Shown here: positions 25,779 through 35,694 of the stretch, one piece after another
How positions within the stretch are numbered: position 1 is the first letter of the stretch
How the letters are laid out: the number at the start of each line of letters is the position of its first letter
Origin: Desulfovibrio porci
Lineage (GTDB): Bacteria; Desulfobacterota; Desulfovibrionia; Desulfovibrionales; Desulfovibrionaceae
Reading direction: 5' to 3'
DNA: 64,000 nucleotides
Assembly: GCF_009696265.1 (NCBI RefSeq)
Contig: NZ_VUMH01000007.1
Coordinates: forward strand, 96,243 to 160,242
Made by a program: the position numbers and the translations under genes
The notes under the pieces: generated by a model
What the model saw: the letters and a program-made list of their open reading frames with translations, nothing else
The model's database searches: none
What the model was told of the DNA's origin: nothing

Positions 25779-27802
25779 CCGGCCAGGCCCCGTACAAGGC
25801 CCACCAGCGTGGAGGCGCGCAAGGCCTCCACCGGCAGGTATCCGGCCCCCATGACTTCCGCCAGTTGCCGGGCCTGGCCGAATTGCAGCAGTCCGCCCTG
25901 TTCCACGTCAATCACCAGAGAATAGACGCGCGCATCCCCTCCGATACGGCGGGCTTCAGCCAGGGCCGCGTCCAGAGCCGAACCCGCTTCCAGGGGGGGC
26001 GTGACATTGGCTCTGCCGTCCGAAACAAGGACCAGCACCGGCCGGGTGTCCGGATTTTTCCGCACGGCGTTGCCGATGACGCGGCGGGCTTCCCGCAGCC
26101 CGTCGGCCAGGGGCGTGCGCCCGCCGGTGGGCAGTTCCTCCAGCTCTCTGGAGGCGAGTTCCACGCTGCCCGTGGGCTGCAACAGGGTCTGACCCCGCTG
26201 GCCGCGAAAGGCCACCAACGAAACCTGATCCCGCTTCTGATAGGCATGCAGCAGAAGGGACAGCACGGCGCTTTTGAGCTCACGCATGCGGCCCGCCGCG
26301 CCCATGGAGCCGGAGGCGTCTACGGCGAAGACAATGAGATTGCCCATCCGGCGTTCCCGCCGTTTATAGCGCCAATCCTCAGGCCGCACACGCAGGGGCG
26401 GCCTGATGCCCACTCCCTCTCCCGCAGTCAAGCGCAGAGCCGCGGCCCGGATTGTGGGCTCCAGAGCGATGTCCGGCGGTATGTCCCGCAGAGGCGGATG
26501 CGCCTGGTAGCCGACGCAACGGCCGCTTTTTTGCGCGGTGCGCGTCCGGCTGTGGCGGCCGGAGCCCTTGCGCAGGCGTTTGTCCACGGGCGGCTGCAAC
26601 GGCCGCACCTGATAGGGATTGTCGGCGGCGAAAACTTGTTCGCGCTCCGTGCCCGCCGGAGTGTCCGGCCTGTGGGATGCCCTGTCATGGCCCGCCGCAT
26701 CCCCCGCCATGTCTCCCTTATCCGGGAGCGGATCGCCGCCGTGAGAGGCGTATTCTCCTTCCGCCTGCCGTTCTTTCAGCTCCGGTTTTGGCGTTTCCAT
26801 GCGTTCTTTCGGCTCGGGCGCGGCGGGCGCGTCTAGGCGTTTCCTGTGCGTCAGAGCCAGAGCCGCCGCCTCCCGCACGTGCTCGTCGCGCACGGCGACG
26901 CAGCCGTCCAGCGCGGCCAGAGCCCGCGCCGTGCGCAGCAGCGCCAGTTCGCCCCTGTGCCCGGCGCAGCGGGCCTCCGCCGCCAGCAGGGCCATGTCCC
27001 GCAAAAGCGCTTCCGGCACGCGCAGTTCGGACAACAAGGCGCGGCCCTCGCGCAGTTGCCCGGCCAGGGCCTCCTGAGCCGCCTTCCATTGCGCCGTGAA
27101 CCGTGCGGGATCGGCGTCAAAGGCTTCCCGCCGCCGCAGGATTTCCAGCCTCAGGGATGGATCTTCCGGGGCCAGCACATCCACGCACAGCCCGAAACGG
27201 TCCAGCAATTGCGGCCGCAGCGGGCCTTCCTCGGGATTCATGCTCCCGATCAGGGCAAAACGGGCGGAATGCTCCATTGCACAGCCGTCGCGTTCCAGCC
27301 TGTTGACGCCGTCCGCGCAGGCATCCAGCAGCAAATCCACAAGATGGTCGGGAAGCAGGTTGATCTCGTCCACATAGAGCATGCCCTGGTGCGCGGCGGC
27401 CAGCAGCCCCGGCTGGAACACGCGCCGTCCGGCGCGCAGGGCCGCCTCTGTATCCAGGCCGCCGGCCAGCCTGTCTTCCGTAGCGGAAAGCGGCAGGGTG
27501 ACCAGCGGGGCCCGCAGGGACTCCACCGGCAGGGGGCCGTCAGCCGCCGCCCGTGCGCAGGCCGGACAGAGCGGACCTTGCGGGGCACAGTGACACGGGC
27601 AGCCCGCCACCACGGAAACAGACGGCAAAAGCCGCGCCAGCGCCCGCACCGCCGTGGATTTGGCTGTGCCTTTTTGCCCGCGCAGCAGCACGCCGCCGAT
27701 CTCCGGACAGAGCGCGTTGGCCAGCAGCGCGCGGCGCATGAGGGGCTGGCCCGCCAGCGCGGCAAAGGGGAACAGCCGCACCGGCGGCACGGCCGCGTTC
27801 AT
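25775..27802 (-). CDS. ChlD/BchD-like chelatase subunit (AAA+ plus VWA)
   Basis: The 675-residue protein has an N-terminal AAA+ domain with Walker A GQKGTAKST (about residues 42-50), Walker B MLYVDEINLL and an SMNPEEG sensor loop, an acidic/Pro-rich linker (about residues 320-430) and a C-terminal von Willebrand A domain with the MIDAS motif DASGS near residue 495. This is the ChlD-type subunit that couples ATPase rings to a CobN/ChlH-type catalytic subunit. Unlike plant ChlD, its Walker motifs look intact. A Cys cluster (C68, C70, C72, C79, C82) interrupts the AAA+ domain. It overlaps its neighbours by 4 bases on both sides. Confidence 0.92.
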   Translation of the reverse strand: MNAAVPPVRLFPFAALAGQPLMRRALLANALCPEIGGVLLRGQKGTAKSTAVRALARLLPSVSVVAGCPCHCAPQGPLCPACARAAADGPLPVESLRAPLVTLPLSATEDRLAGGLDTEAALRAGRRVFQPGLLAAAHQGMLYVDEINLLPDHLVDLLLDACADGVNRLERDGCAMEHSARFALIGSMNPEEGPLRPQLLDRFGLCVDVLAPEDPSLRLEILRRREAFDADPARFTAQWKAAQEALAGQLREGRALLSELRVPEALLRDMALLAAEARCAGHRGELALLRTARALAALDGCVAVRDEHVREAAALALTHRKRLDAPAAPEPKERMETPKPELKERQAEGEYASHGGDPLPDKGDMAGDAAGHDRASHRPDTPAGTEREQVFAADNPYQVRPLQPPVDKRLRKGSGRHSRTRTAQKSGRCVGYQAHPPLRDIPPDIALEPTIRAAALRLTAGEGVGIRPPLRVRPEDWRYKRRERRMGNLIVFAVDASGSMGAAGRMRELKSAVLSLLLHAYQKRDQVSLVAFRGQRGQTLLQPTGSVELASRELEELPTGGRTPLADGLREARRVIGNAVRKNPDTRPVLVLVSDGRANVTPPLEAGSALDAALAEARRIGGDARVYSLVIDVEQGGLLQFGQARQLAEVMGAGYLPVEALRASTLVGLVRGLAG

Positions 27803-28809
27803 GGGCGCGGCCCCCCGCCCACGGCCTCAAAGGGCTTGCGGCGCATGCGGTGCGGCAGGGCCAGGGCGGCGGCTTTGCGCACGTCCTCCGACCGGACTTC
27901 TTCGCGCCCGTCCAGGGCCGCGAGGGTTTTGGCGGTCTTGAGCATGACGATGTCGGCGCGGTGCCCGTCCACCCGGGCGGCGATGGCCTGTTCCACCACC
28001 GCGCGCATGCAGGCCTCGTCAGCCCGCACGCCCGGCAGCAGGCGGCGGGCCGTCATGACGCTTTCAGCCAGAAGCCGGTCCTTTTCCCGCCAGTGTTCGC
28101 AAAATTCCGCCGGATCGCGCTCAAAATCCATGCGGCGGGCCATGACCGCCATGCGCTGTTCCGGCTCGGCCATGCCGCGCACTTCCACGCAAAGGCCGAA
28201 ACGGTCCAGCAATTGCGGCCGCAGTTCGCCTTCTTCCGGGTTCATGGTGCCCACCAGGGTAAAACGCGCCGGATGCGACCAGGAAAGGCCCTCGCGTTCC
28301 ACAGTGTTGACGCCCATGGCCGCGGCGTCCAGCAGAACGTCCACCAGATGGTCGTCCAGCAGGTTCACCTCGTCCACATAGAGAATGCCTCTGTTGGCGG
28401 CGGCCAGCAGGCCGTGCTCGAAACAGCGGCGGCCGTCGGCCAGAGCCGCTTCCATATCCAGTGAGCCGACCACGCGGTCTTCGCTGGCCCCCACGGGCAG
28501 TTCCGTCACGCGCACCCGCCGTTGTTCCTTGGGCAGCTCTCCGGCGGCGGAAAGCGTTTCGCGGCAGAGCGGACAGAGCGTGTCCGCGTCGTCAGGGTCG
28601 CAGGCGCAGGGACAGTCCCGCACCACGTCCATTTCAGGCAGAATGGCCGCCAGCGCCCGCACGGCCGTGGATTTTGCCGTGCCCTTCTCGCCGCGCACCA
28701 GCACGCCGCCGATGCCGGGATTGACCACATTGAGCAGCAGGGCCTCCTTCAGAGCCTCCTGTCCCACAATGGCGGAAAAGGGGTAGGAATACCGTCGGAT
28801 CATGCTCAT
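27799..28809 (-). CDS. ChlI/BchI-like chelatase AAA+ ATPase
   Basis: The 336-residue protein is a magnesium-chelatase-type AAA+ ATPase: Walker A GEKGTAKST (residues 40-48), Walker B ILYVDEVNLL (142-151), sensor GTMNPEEGELRPQLLDRFGL and a C-terminal helical lid. It forms hexameric rings with the ChlD-like subunit to drive metal insertion or removal by the CobN-like subunit. A Cys cluster between the Walker motifs (C66, C68, C70, C79, C82) could bind a metal or an Fe-S cluster, or sense redox. Its ATG overlaps the CobN stop as ATGA. Confidence 0.93.
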   Translation of the reverse strand: MSMIRRYSYPFSAIVGQEALKEALLLNVVNPGIGGVLVRGEKGTAKSTAVRALAAILPEMDVVRDCPCACDPDDADTLCPLCRETLSAAGELPKEQRRVRVTELPVGASEDRVVGSLDMEAALADGRRCFEHGLLAAANRGILYVDEVNLLDDHLVDVLLDAAAMGVNTVEREGLSWSHPARFTLVGTMNPEEGELRPQLLDRFGLCVEVRGMAEPEQRMAVMARRMDFERDPAEFCEHWREKDRLLAESVMTARRLLPGVRADEACMRAVVEQAIAARVDGHRADIVMLKTAKTLAALDGREEVRSEDVRKAAALALPHRMRRKPFEAVGGGPRP

Positions 28810-31800
28810 ATCTTGTCCTCACTGTCCTGAATATCCGTGTTTGACGCCACGATGACGTCTACGCCGCCGCCCTGAAAACTGCCGCCGAAGGCTTCCGTGC
28901 GTTCTTCCAGCCAGCCTTCCATGTTCAGATAGCTTTGGCGCAGGGCGTCCAGCACCTGCGGATCGGCCCGCCAGACACCTCTGGCCTGGGCCTCCAGCAG
29001 GCGGCGGGCGATTTCTTCCAGGGCCCAGGGATTGTGCTCTTCAAAAAAGGCGCGGTTTTCCGCATCCAGCACAAAGGTGCGCGCCATGTCGTCAAAAATG
29101 CCGTCATCCACCATGCCGGTGGTGGCGTCCCAGCCGTAGACGCGCACAGCGCGTTTGGCCATGTCGCCCGCGCCCTTGTAGCCGTGGCGTTTCATGCCCG
29201 CTATCCAGCGCGGGTTGAGCAGTTTGCCGCGCGCCACCCGGCGGATTTCATCGGCCATGTCCCGCACCCGCACGTGCCGGGGTTCGCGCGTATCGCCATA
29301 GTAAACCCGCACGGGCCGCCCGCTCAGATGCGCGGCGGCCGCGGTCATACCGCCGTGAATGCCGTAAACGGCGCAGCAGTTGAGCAGGTCGTGCTCGTCG
29401 CTGACCACCTTGTTGTAGGTGATGTCCACATTGGAAAGGCTGGCCGTCAGCGCCGGAATCTCCTCGTCCCCCCAGACGCCGTTGCCGTAGGCATAGCCGT
29501 TCCAGCGCAGAAAGACGCCGGCCAGATCCGCTTCCGTGCGCCAGGCCGACGCGTGAACCGCCAGATCCACGCCGCCCTGATAGACGCCGGGGCGGGAGGA
29601 AAACACGCGCAAGGTGGCCTTGCGCCAGGCGCTCTGGTCTTCTTCCGGCTGTTGCCACAGCTTCAGGCGTTCGCGGCAGTGCTTGCGGACGAAATTTTCC
29701 TCATCCGTCTCGGACAGCACCGCCACGGCCTGTACGGCGCTGTCCAGAAAACGCACGGCCTCGGGAAAGGAGTCGCGCAACAGGCCGGAAACCCGCACTG
29801 TCACGTCGATGCGCGGCCGTCCGAGTTCCGTCGGGGGGATGATTTCATGGCCGCAGACCACCCCGCCGCGCCAGACGGGCCGCACCCCCAGCAGGGCCAG
29901 CAACTGACCCAGGCCCTCGCCGTCGCTCCACATCAGGTCGTTGCACATCCAGAACATGGCCACGTTTTCAGGATAGCGGCCTTCTTCCTTCAGATGCTTG
30001 TCCAGAATGCCGCCGGCCAGGTTGCACCCCACGCGCCAGGCCGCTTCCGTGGGCAGACGGCGGGGGTCCAGGGTATAGGAGTTGCGGCCCGTGGGCAGGA
30101 TGTCGTCACGTCCGCGCGCCAGCAGACCGGACGGGCCGGGCGTCACGTACCTCCCGGCCAGAGCGTGCAGAAAGGAGGAGCGTTCCGCCGAGGCGTCCAG
30201 CCGGGCCGCCAGATCGCGGACGCGCGTGAGCAGCCCGCGCAGCGCGCCGTGCAGGGACGCGGGCAGACCCGGCATCAGGCCTGCCAGGCGCCTTTCCGCT
30301 TCCGCATCAGGTAGTGCGGCCGCCTCCAGCAAGGCGGCGGCGAGCGCCGCGCCCTGTTCGTCCAGGCTCTGCAACAGGACGCTGTGGTCCGGTCCTGAGT
30401 CCGCTTCGCGTTCCGTGGGAGCGGCCAGCAGCGCGTCCATATCCAGGCCTTTGGCGGCGCAGAGCAGGCGGCGCAAATCCGAAGGCGCGCCAGTGTCGTG
30501 CCGCAACAGGGCGTAGATGAAGTCCGCCCGCGTCTTGCCCGCCGGAAGTTCTCCCAGCACGTGCAGACCGTCGTCCACCCTGGTCGTGCGCAACAGCCCC
30601 AGCGTTTCATGCAGCCGGGCCGCCAGGGCGGCGAAGTCCGCACGCGGGTTCTTTTGCAGCAGTTCCCGTTCCACCTCGGCCAGTCCGGCGGCCTTCATGG
30701 CCTTGCGCGCCAGATGCTCAAGCTGATGCGCCCGGGCCGGATCGCGCCCGCGCACCTCAGTCCATTGCCCCAGATGGCTGTCCAGGGCTTCCTGTTTTTC
30801 ATCCAGCCCGCCCGTGACCTGCGGCGGCCGCATATGGTTGACCAGCGCGGCATAGGCGCGGCGTTTGGCGATCACGGCTTCGGCGGGGTTGTCGGCATTA
30901 TAGATGTAGAGATGCGGCGCTTCGTGCAGCGCCGCGTCGGGCAGACAGGCGGCGGAAAGCCCGGCGGCCTTTCCCGGCAGAAATTCCAGCGTGCCGTGGG
31001 TGCCCACATGCACGACGGCGTCCGCGCCGAAGCCGTCCTGCAGCCAACGGTAGGTGGCCAGATACTGATGCGGCGGGGGGATGTCCGGATCGTGCAGGAT
31101 GCGGCAGACCTGTCCGTCGCAACGGGAACCGGCGCAGCCGCGCTTGGGCTGCACGCAGACCACGACATTGCCCAGAGCCACGCCCGTCACCAGCAGATGC
31201 CCGTCAAGAGTCATGGCCGGAGGCAGGCCGTCCTTGCCCTCTCCGGGCGGTCCCCAAGCCTCGTCCACCCGGCGGCGCACTTCTTCGGGCCAGGCGGCGG
31301 TCCATTCCCGGTATTGCGCCAGGGGCACGCGCGCCAGCACGCCGCCCTTGCCTTCGATTTCCCGCGCCGTGGTCCAGCGGAATTCGCTGATTGCCTTGCG
31401 GTCCAGGATCATGCGCATCAGAGCCTCGCCGCTTTCCGGCAGGTCAACGGCATATCCGGCGGCGCGCATGTCGCGCAGCAGGGCGTGCAGCGAGGCGGGC
31501 GTGTCCAGCCCGGCCGCGCCGCCCACGGTGCCCTCGGCGGAGGAACAGGGATCGTTGTGCAACATGAAAGCCACGCGCCGCTCCGCCACGGGTTTGGCGC
31601 GCAGACGCAGCCAGCGTTCCACGCGGGCCGTCAGACGTTGCACGCGTTCCGGCAGGGGCACGCGGTAGGCCGTATCGTCCAGACTTTTTTCAGGGACTGT
31701 GCCGCCCAGAAAAAACGGCTCAATGACGCCTTCAAACTCCGGCAGGGCCACGGCCCAGGCCACTTCGGAACCGAGTCCCTGCGGGTCGGTCCGCCAGGCT

Positions 31801-32708
31801 TCCACTGTTTTGGAGGACGAAAACACCGGCTGGAAAACCGGCGCGTCCAACCGACGGAAAAGGCGCACATTGTCCCCGGCCGGGGAATCGTCGCCCACAA
31901 AGGCCGGGCTTTCCTCCTCCATGCCCTTTTCGCGCGAGAAATAGGGCAAAAGTTTGATCAGGGCGTCCACCCGGCTCCGGCCTTGCTTATCCACGAAAAC
32001 CTCTTCCGCCCAGCGGGTTCCGCCCCTGTTGCCCAGAGCCGCGTCGCGCAGGGCGTTGGCAAAGGCGGGCAGAACGCGCAGGCCTCTGCTTTCCAGAGCG
32101 CGCACCAGGGCTTCTTCCGCCTGGGTCATGGCGTTGACCCAGTAGTGCCGTCCGAAAAGCAAACCCACGCAGGCCCCGCGCAGACCTTTTCGTGCCGCAT
32201 GCTCCGCATACCAGGCAAGATAGGCGCTGACTTCGCCGAACGCGGGCACGGGCGCGTCCGGATGCCACAGCCCTTCCCAAAGCATGGGCTGCGGCTCGGG
32301 CGCGGCGACGTCGCCGCCACAGGCCAGCGCCTTCATAAAGCGCAGCAGGGCTCCGGCATTGTCCGTGCCGCCGTAGGACAGATAGCGGTAGGCCCTTTCG
32401 GCCTCTTGCGGCGTGACCGAGGATAACGTCCAGGCGGCGGGGTCCGAGGCGACGCAGATTACCGGCAGGCGCTCCCCGGCCCGGCGCAGGGGAGCGTCCA
32501 GCACCTCCCAGGCCGCGTCGGCCCCGCGAAAGACAAAAACGGCCCCGGCCTGTTCAACGGCCCGCAGGCAGTCTTCCGGGCGTTTCTCAAGATCACGTGA
32601 ACAGAATACGTGGACAACAACGTCATCCTCCAGGGATTTCGTCGCCTCGCGCAGGGCCGTGACATGACTCGACCACACGATGCAGGTCAGAACGATTGGT
32701 GATTTCAT
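28806..32708 (-). CDS. CobN/HmuS-like class I chelatase large subunit
   Basis: The start at 32708 (MKSPIVLTC) follows GGAGG and gives 1300 residues, a normal CobN length. The family motif HVGTHGTLEFLPGK lies near residue 566, and later blocks include YNADNPAEAVIAKRRAYA, GRNSYTLDP and SNVDITYNKVVSDEHD. CobN classically inserts cobalt into hydrogenobyrinate diamide. Desulfovibrio is known to use CbiK-type chelatases for its anaerobic B12 pathway, so a CobN here is unexpected. Similar proteins (HmuS) in Bacteroidota heme operons are reported to act on imported heme without oxygen. Placement behind a TonB receptor supports an uptake-linked role; the direction of metal transfer is inference. Confidence 0.92.
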   Translation of the reverse strand: MKSPIVLTCIVWSSHVTALREATKSLEDDVVVHVFCSRDLEKRPEDCLRAVEQAGAVFVFRGADAAWEVLDAPLRRAGERLPVICVASDPAAWTLSSVTPQEAERAYRYLSYGGTDNAGALLRFMKALACGGDVAAPEPQPMLWEGLWHPDAPVPAFGEVSAYLAWYAEHAARKGLRGACVGLLFGRHYWVNAMTQAEEALVRALESRGLRVLPAFANALRDAALGNRGGTRWAEEVFVDKQGRSRVDALIKLLPYFSREKGMEEESPAFVGDDSPAGDNVRLFRRLDAPVFQPVFSSSKTVEAWRTDPQGLGSEVAWAVALPEFEGVIEPFFLGGTVPEKSLDDTAYRVPLPERVQRLTARVERWLRLRAKPVAERRVAFMLHNDPCSSAEGTVGGAAGLDTPASLHALLRDMRAAGYAVDLPESGEALMRMILDRKAISEFRWTTAREIEGKGGVLARVPLAQYREWTAAWPEEVRRRVDEAWGPPGEGKDGLPPAMTLDGHLLVTGVALGNVVVCVQPKRGCAGSRCDGQVCRILHDPDIPPPHQYLATYRWLQDGFGADAVVHVGTHGTLEFLPGKAAGLSAACLPDAALHEAPHLYIYNADNPAEAVIAKRRAYAALVNHMRPPQVTGGLDEKQEALDSHLGQWTEVRGRDPARAHQLEHLARKAMKAAGLAEVERELLQKNPRADFAALAARLHETLGLLRTTRVDDGLHVLGELPAGKTRADFIYALLRHDTGAPSDLRRLLCAAKGLDMDALLAAPTEREADSGPDHSVLLQSLDEQGAALAAALLEAAALPDAEAERRLAGLMPGLPASLHGALRGLLTRVRDLAARLDASAERSSFLHALAGRYVTPGPSGLLARGRDDILPTGRNSYTLDPRRLPTEAAWRVGCNLAGGILDKHLKEEGRYPENVAMFWMCNDLMWSDGEGLGQLLALLGVRPVWRGGVVCGHEIIPPTELGRPRIDVTVRVSGLLRDSFPEAVRFLDSAVQAVAVLSETDEENFVRKHCRERLKLWQQPEEDQSAWRKATLRVFSSRPGVYQGGVDLAVHASAWRTEADLAGVFLRWNGYAYGNGVWGDEEIPALTASLSNVDITYNKVVSDEHDLLNCCAVYGIHGGMTAAAAHLSGRPVRVYYGDTREPRHVRVRDMADEIRRVARGKLLNPRWIAGMKRHGYKGAGDMAKRAVRVYGWDATTGMVDDGIFDDMARTFVLDAENRAFFEEHNPWALEEIARRLLEAQARGVWRADPQVLDALRQSYLNMEGWLEERTEAFGGSFQGGGVDVIVASNTDIQDSEDKI

Positions 32709-32792
32709 TGCGTCGCACCTCCGGGTATGCCGCCCGGTCGGAAATATGGGGAGCGGAAGGACCGGATGGACCTTCCGCAAGACTCCCCGCGA

Positions 32793-34883
32793 TTAAAATC
32801 CCGCTTTTATGCCCACAAAGGTCATGTTGGTGGGAATGCGCGAGGTATTGGTATAGCGCACTTCTTCCTTGCTGGCGGCGGCCAGCAGTTCCGCGTAGGG
32901 CTCCACCCACCAGTCCCGGAAATCAAAACGCTTGGAAATGCGCACTTCGCCCAGCCAGAAGTTGCCTTCCTGATTGGCTTCCTGATTGGCCTGATCCGTC
33001 CAGATGGGGCCGGTCCAGGTGGCGCCCACACGCAGGGTGAACCAGTCCGGATGCGCGAAGGTAAAGCCCAGCGTGGCCTTGGAGGTGGGGGTGAAGGGAA
33101 TCTGGTTGCCCTTGTACTGCCCGGAGGTGATCTGCGGGTTCAGAATGGTGCCGTTGGCGAACAGGGTGAGATACTCCGTGGCCTTCCAGCTGGCCTCGCC
33201 TTCCAGACCGGTGATCTGCACGCTGTCGATGTTCTGCTTTTGTGAAATGAAGTAATCGCCCGTCTTCGTATCATCTTTGATGGAGGCGATATAGTCTTCG
33301 GCCCAAGTGATGTAGCCCGTGACGCCGAAAGTCAGTTCCTTGAGCGGCGAAAAATCAAAACCCGCATCCAGGGTGCGCGAGAGTTCCGGTTTGAGATCCG
33401 GGCTGCCCTTGTACAGGGTGCTGCCGTAGGCATACTCGCCGAAACGCTCGTCCAGGCTGGCCGAGCGGAAGGCCTCGCCGTAATTGGCGCGGAATACAAG
33501 CAGGCCGTCCCAGGGATTCACGCGCAGACCCAGTTTGGGCGTGAGCCGGCTGTCTACTTCCATGCCGTAGTTTTTCCGCCAGTCGCGCGTCTTGTTGGTG
33601 GAGTCCTCGTCATAGCCGTCCGTGCCGATGACGTCGTAACGCAGGCCGGGAATGATCTGCACACTGTTGTTGAACAGGCTGATTTCGTCCTGAATGTACC
33701 CGGCCAGGGTATACTGGCTGCCGCCTTTTTCGCGGACGCGGTCCTTGTAGGTGGAGAGAGGGGAGTAATCCAGGGACTGGTCCGAGCGCCCGTATGAAGC
33801 GGCGACGCCCACGGTGACCAACTGGTGCTCGCCCAGGGCGAAGGTATTCTGCTGGTCGAGAGTGTACTGTTCCTGCCTGGTGGGCGACACATAGTCCACC
33901 CGGTACCCGCTGGACGCCGTGCCTCCTATGCTGTCATAATCCGTGTGCAGAAAGTCCGCGCGGAAAGCCAGGGAACTGTCCACCACGCCGAAGTCCTTGT
34001 GCAGGCGCAGGCCGAAGCCCGTCTTGTGATATTCGTACAGGCGGTAATCGTCGTCGAAATTGTACTGCCCGGTACGCAGATTGGAGGCCAGATCGGCGCT
34101 GAGGGTGATGTCGGCGGTGTCGTCGAAGCGATAGCCCACGCGCGCCGCGCCCGTGACATTGCGCACGCCGGTGCCGTCGTCATTATAGCCGGGCTTCTGA
34201 TTGCTGCCGGGCTTGGAACTGTGCTCCGGGATGCCGTTGAAACCGTAGGAGGTCAGATAGCTGCCGGAAAGGGAGTAATTGAATTTCCCCACCGCGCCCG
34301 CATGGTACAGGCTGGAATCCCAGGTGTTATAACTGCCGTACTTGGTGTCCAGGGTGGCGGTGAAACCGTCTTTGGGCGGGGTGCGGGTGATGATGTTGAT
34401 GACGCCGCCCATGGCGCTGGAGCCGTACAGCGCCGACGACGGCCCGCGCACCACCTCAATGCGCTCCACGGCGTCCAGATTGATGCTGTTCCACTCGAAA
34501 ATATTCGTTCCCGCGGGCATGGCGGGCATGCCGTCCACCAGCACCAGCACGCGCCCCTGCGTATTGCCGCCCATCCCGCGAATGATGACCTTATTGTAGG
34601 TACTGCTGCCGAAAGAGCTGCGGTCGCTGTCCACGGTGACGCCGGACATGGTCCGCAGCACGTCCAGAACATTCTGGGCCGGAATTTGGTCGAGTTCTTT
34701 GCGGGTGACCACCGATACGGCGGCGGAGACATCGCCGAGGCTGTGTTTGGTCCTGGTGGCGGTGACAACGACGGGGTTCATTTCTGCCCGCGCCGGATCA
34801 TCCGGCTCCGCCAGGGCGGAGGACCACGGGGTAAGGCAACAGGCGGCGAGACAGATGACTGACAACGAACGTCGGAACTTCAC
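32793..34883 (-). CDS. TonB-dependent outer membrane receptor
   Basis: The start is GTG at 34881-34883 after GGAG, giving 696 residues. A signal peptide ends near SSALAE. A TonB-box-like NPVVVTATRT precedes the plug domain (about residues 50-160, with VLVLVDGMPAMPAG and IEVVRGPSSALYGSSAMGGV), and the rest is a 22-strand-type barrel ending in Phe (GIKAGF). The FRAP/NPNL region of heme receptors reads AFRSAS and SPDLKPE here, without the usual His, so classical heme recognition is not supported; a cobalamin, siderophore or other tetrapyrrole ligand remains open. It lies 13 bases after the ATPase gene. Confidence 0.95.
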   Translation of the reverse strand: MKFRRSLSVICLAACCLTPWSSALAEPDDPARAEMNPVVVTATRTKHSLGDVSAAVSVVTRKELDQIPAQNVLDVLRTMSGVTVDSDRSSFGSSTYNKVIIRGMGGNTQGRVLVLVDGMPAMPAGTNIFEWNSINLDAVERIEVVRGPSSALYGSSAMGGVINIITRTPPKDGFTATLDTKYGSYNTWDSSLYHAGAVGKFNYSLSGSYLTSYGFNGIPEHSSKPGSNQKPGYNDDGTGVRNVTGAARVGYRFDDTADITLSADLASNLRTGQYNFDDDYRLYEYHKTGFGLRLHKDFGVVDSSLAFRADFLHTDYDSIGGTASSGYRVDYVSPTRQEQYTLDQQNTFALGEHQLVTVGVAASYGRSDQSLDYSPLSTYKDRVREKGGSQYTLAGYIQDEISLFNNSVQIIPGLRYDVIGTDGYDEDSTNKTRDWRKNYGMEVDSRLTPKLGLRVNPWDGLLVFRANYGEAFRSASLDERFGEYAYGSTLYKGSPDLKPELSRTLDAGFDFSPLKELTFGVTGYITWAEDYIASIKDDTKTGDYFISQKQNIDSVQITGLEGEASWKATEYLTLFANGTILNPQITSGQYKGNQIPFTPTSKATLGFTFAHPDWFTLRVGATWTGPIWTDQANQEANQEGNFWLGEVRISKRFDFRDWWVEPYAELLAAASKEEVRYTNTSRIPTNMTFVGIKAGF

Positions 34884-34896
34884 GGAACACTCCAGG

Positions 34897-35694
34897 TTAG
34901 GGTTGCGGTGGCGAGGGAAACCAGAGGGGAACTTGCCCGTTCTCCCCGTGGTAGGTTTGCATGGCGATGCCGTAGACCGTGCGCATGCGTTCGGGCGTGA
35001 GCACCATTGTTGGTTCGCCGCATGCTTCGACGCGAGCCCCCCGTGGCGACGGCACCAGCAGAGCCACAGTGTGCGCGAAACGGACGGCCATGTTCACATC
35101 GTGCAGCGAGAGCAGCACGCCGAGATGTCGCTTTTCCGCCACGCGGCGCGCCAGATCCAGCACTTCGATCTGATGCCGCAGATCCAGATTGCTGACCGGC
35201 TCATCCAGCAGGAGCCAATCCGTGTCCTGCGCCAGCGCCCGGGCCAGGGTCACTTTTTGCCGCTGTCCGCCGGAAAGCGCGTCCAGAGGGCGCTGCGCCA
35301 GCGCTTCCAGGCCCAGCCGGGCCAGGGTTTCGCCCGTGCGGGCGAGGTCGTTTTTGCCCGGTCCCCAGCGCATATGGGGCTTGCGGCCCAGCAGCACGGC
35401 CTCAAAAACCGTCATGGGAAAGCGCGGCAGCGCCTCCTGCGGCACATAGGCCATGCGCAGGGCGCGTTCTTTGCCGGTCAGCTTTTGCAGGGAAACGCCC
35501 TCCAGCAGAATTTCCCCCTTGGTGGGACGCAGCAGACCCAGCAGAAGCCGCAGAAGTGTGGTCTTTCCCGCGCCGTTGGGACCGAGCAGGGCGCACACCT
35601 CGCCGCGTCGCAGGGTCAGATCCACAGCGTCAAGCACAGGCGCGTGGCCGGGATAGCCAAAAGCGAGGGCGCGCGCTTCCAGACGGGACGGCAT
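34897..35694 (-). CDS. ABC transporter ATPase, iron-chelate/cobalamin/heme type
   Basis: The 265-residue protein has Walker A GPNGAGKTT, the Q-loop PQEALPRF, the ABC signature LSGGQRQKV, Walker B WLLLDEPVSNLD and the switch His in LHDVN, as in FecE/BtuD/HmuV. The ATG shares one base with the permease stop (TGATG) and follows GGGAGGG, so the pair is coupled. It would power import of the ligand delivered by the binding protein at 24816. Confidence 0.95.
   Translation of the reverse strand: MPSRLEARALAFGYPGHAPVLDAVDLTLRRGEVCALLGPNGAGKTTLLRLLLGLLRPTKGEILLEGVSLQKLTGKERALRMAYVPQEALPRFPMTVFEAVLLGRKPHMRWGPGKNDLARTGETLARLGLEALAQRPLDALSGGQRQKVTLARALAQDTDWLLLDEPVSNLDLRHQIEVLDLARRVAEKRHLGVLLSLHDVNMAVRFAHTVALLVPSPRGARVEACGEPTMVLTPERMRTVYGIAMQTYHGENGQVPLWFPSPPQP

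Noticed and set aside
30498..32426. 642-codon frame antisense to the CobN-like gene
   Set aside because: Opposite a full-length recognised family member; Gln/Arg/Gly-rich shadow.
28806..32708. Assigning the CobN-like protein to B12 synthesis
   Set aside because: No other cobalamin synthesis gene is nearby, and Desulfovibrio is known for CbiK-type cobalt insertion; uptake genes surround it instead.
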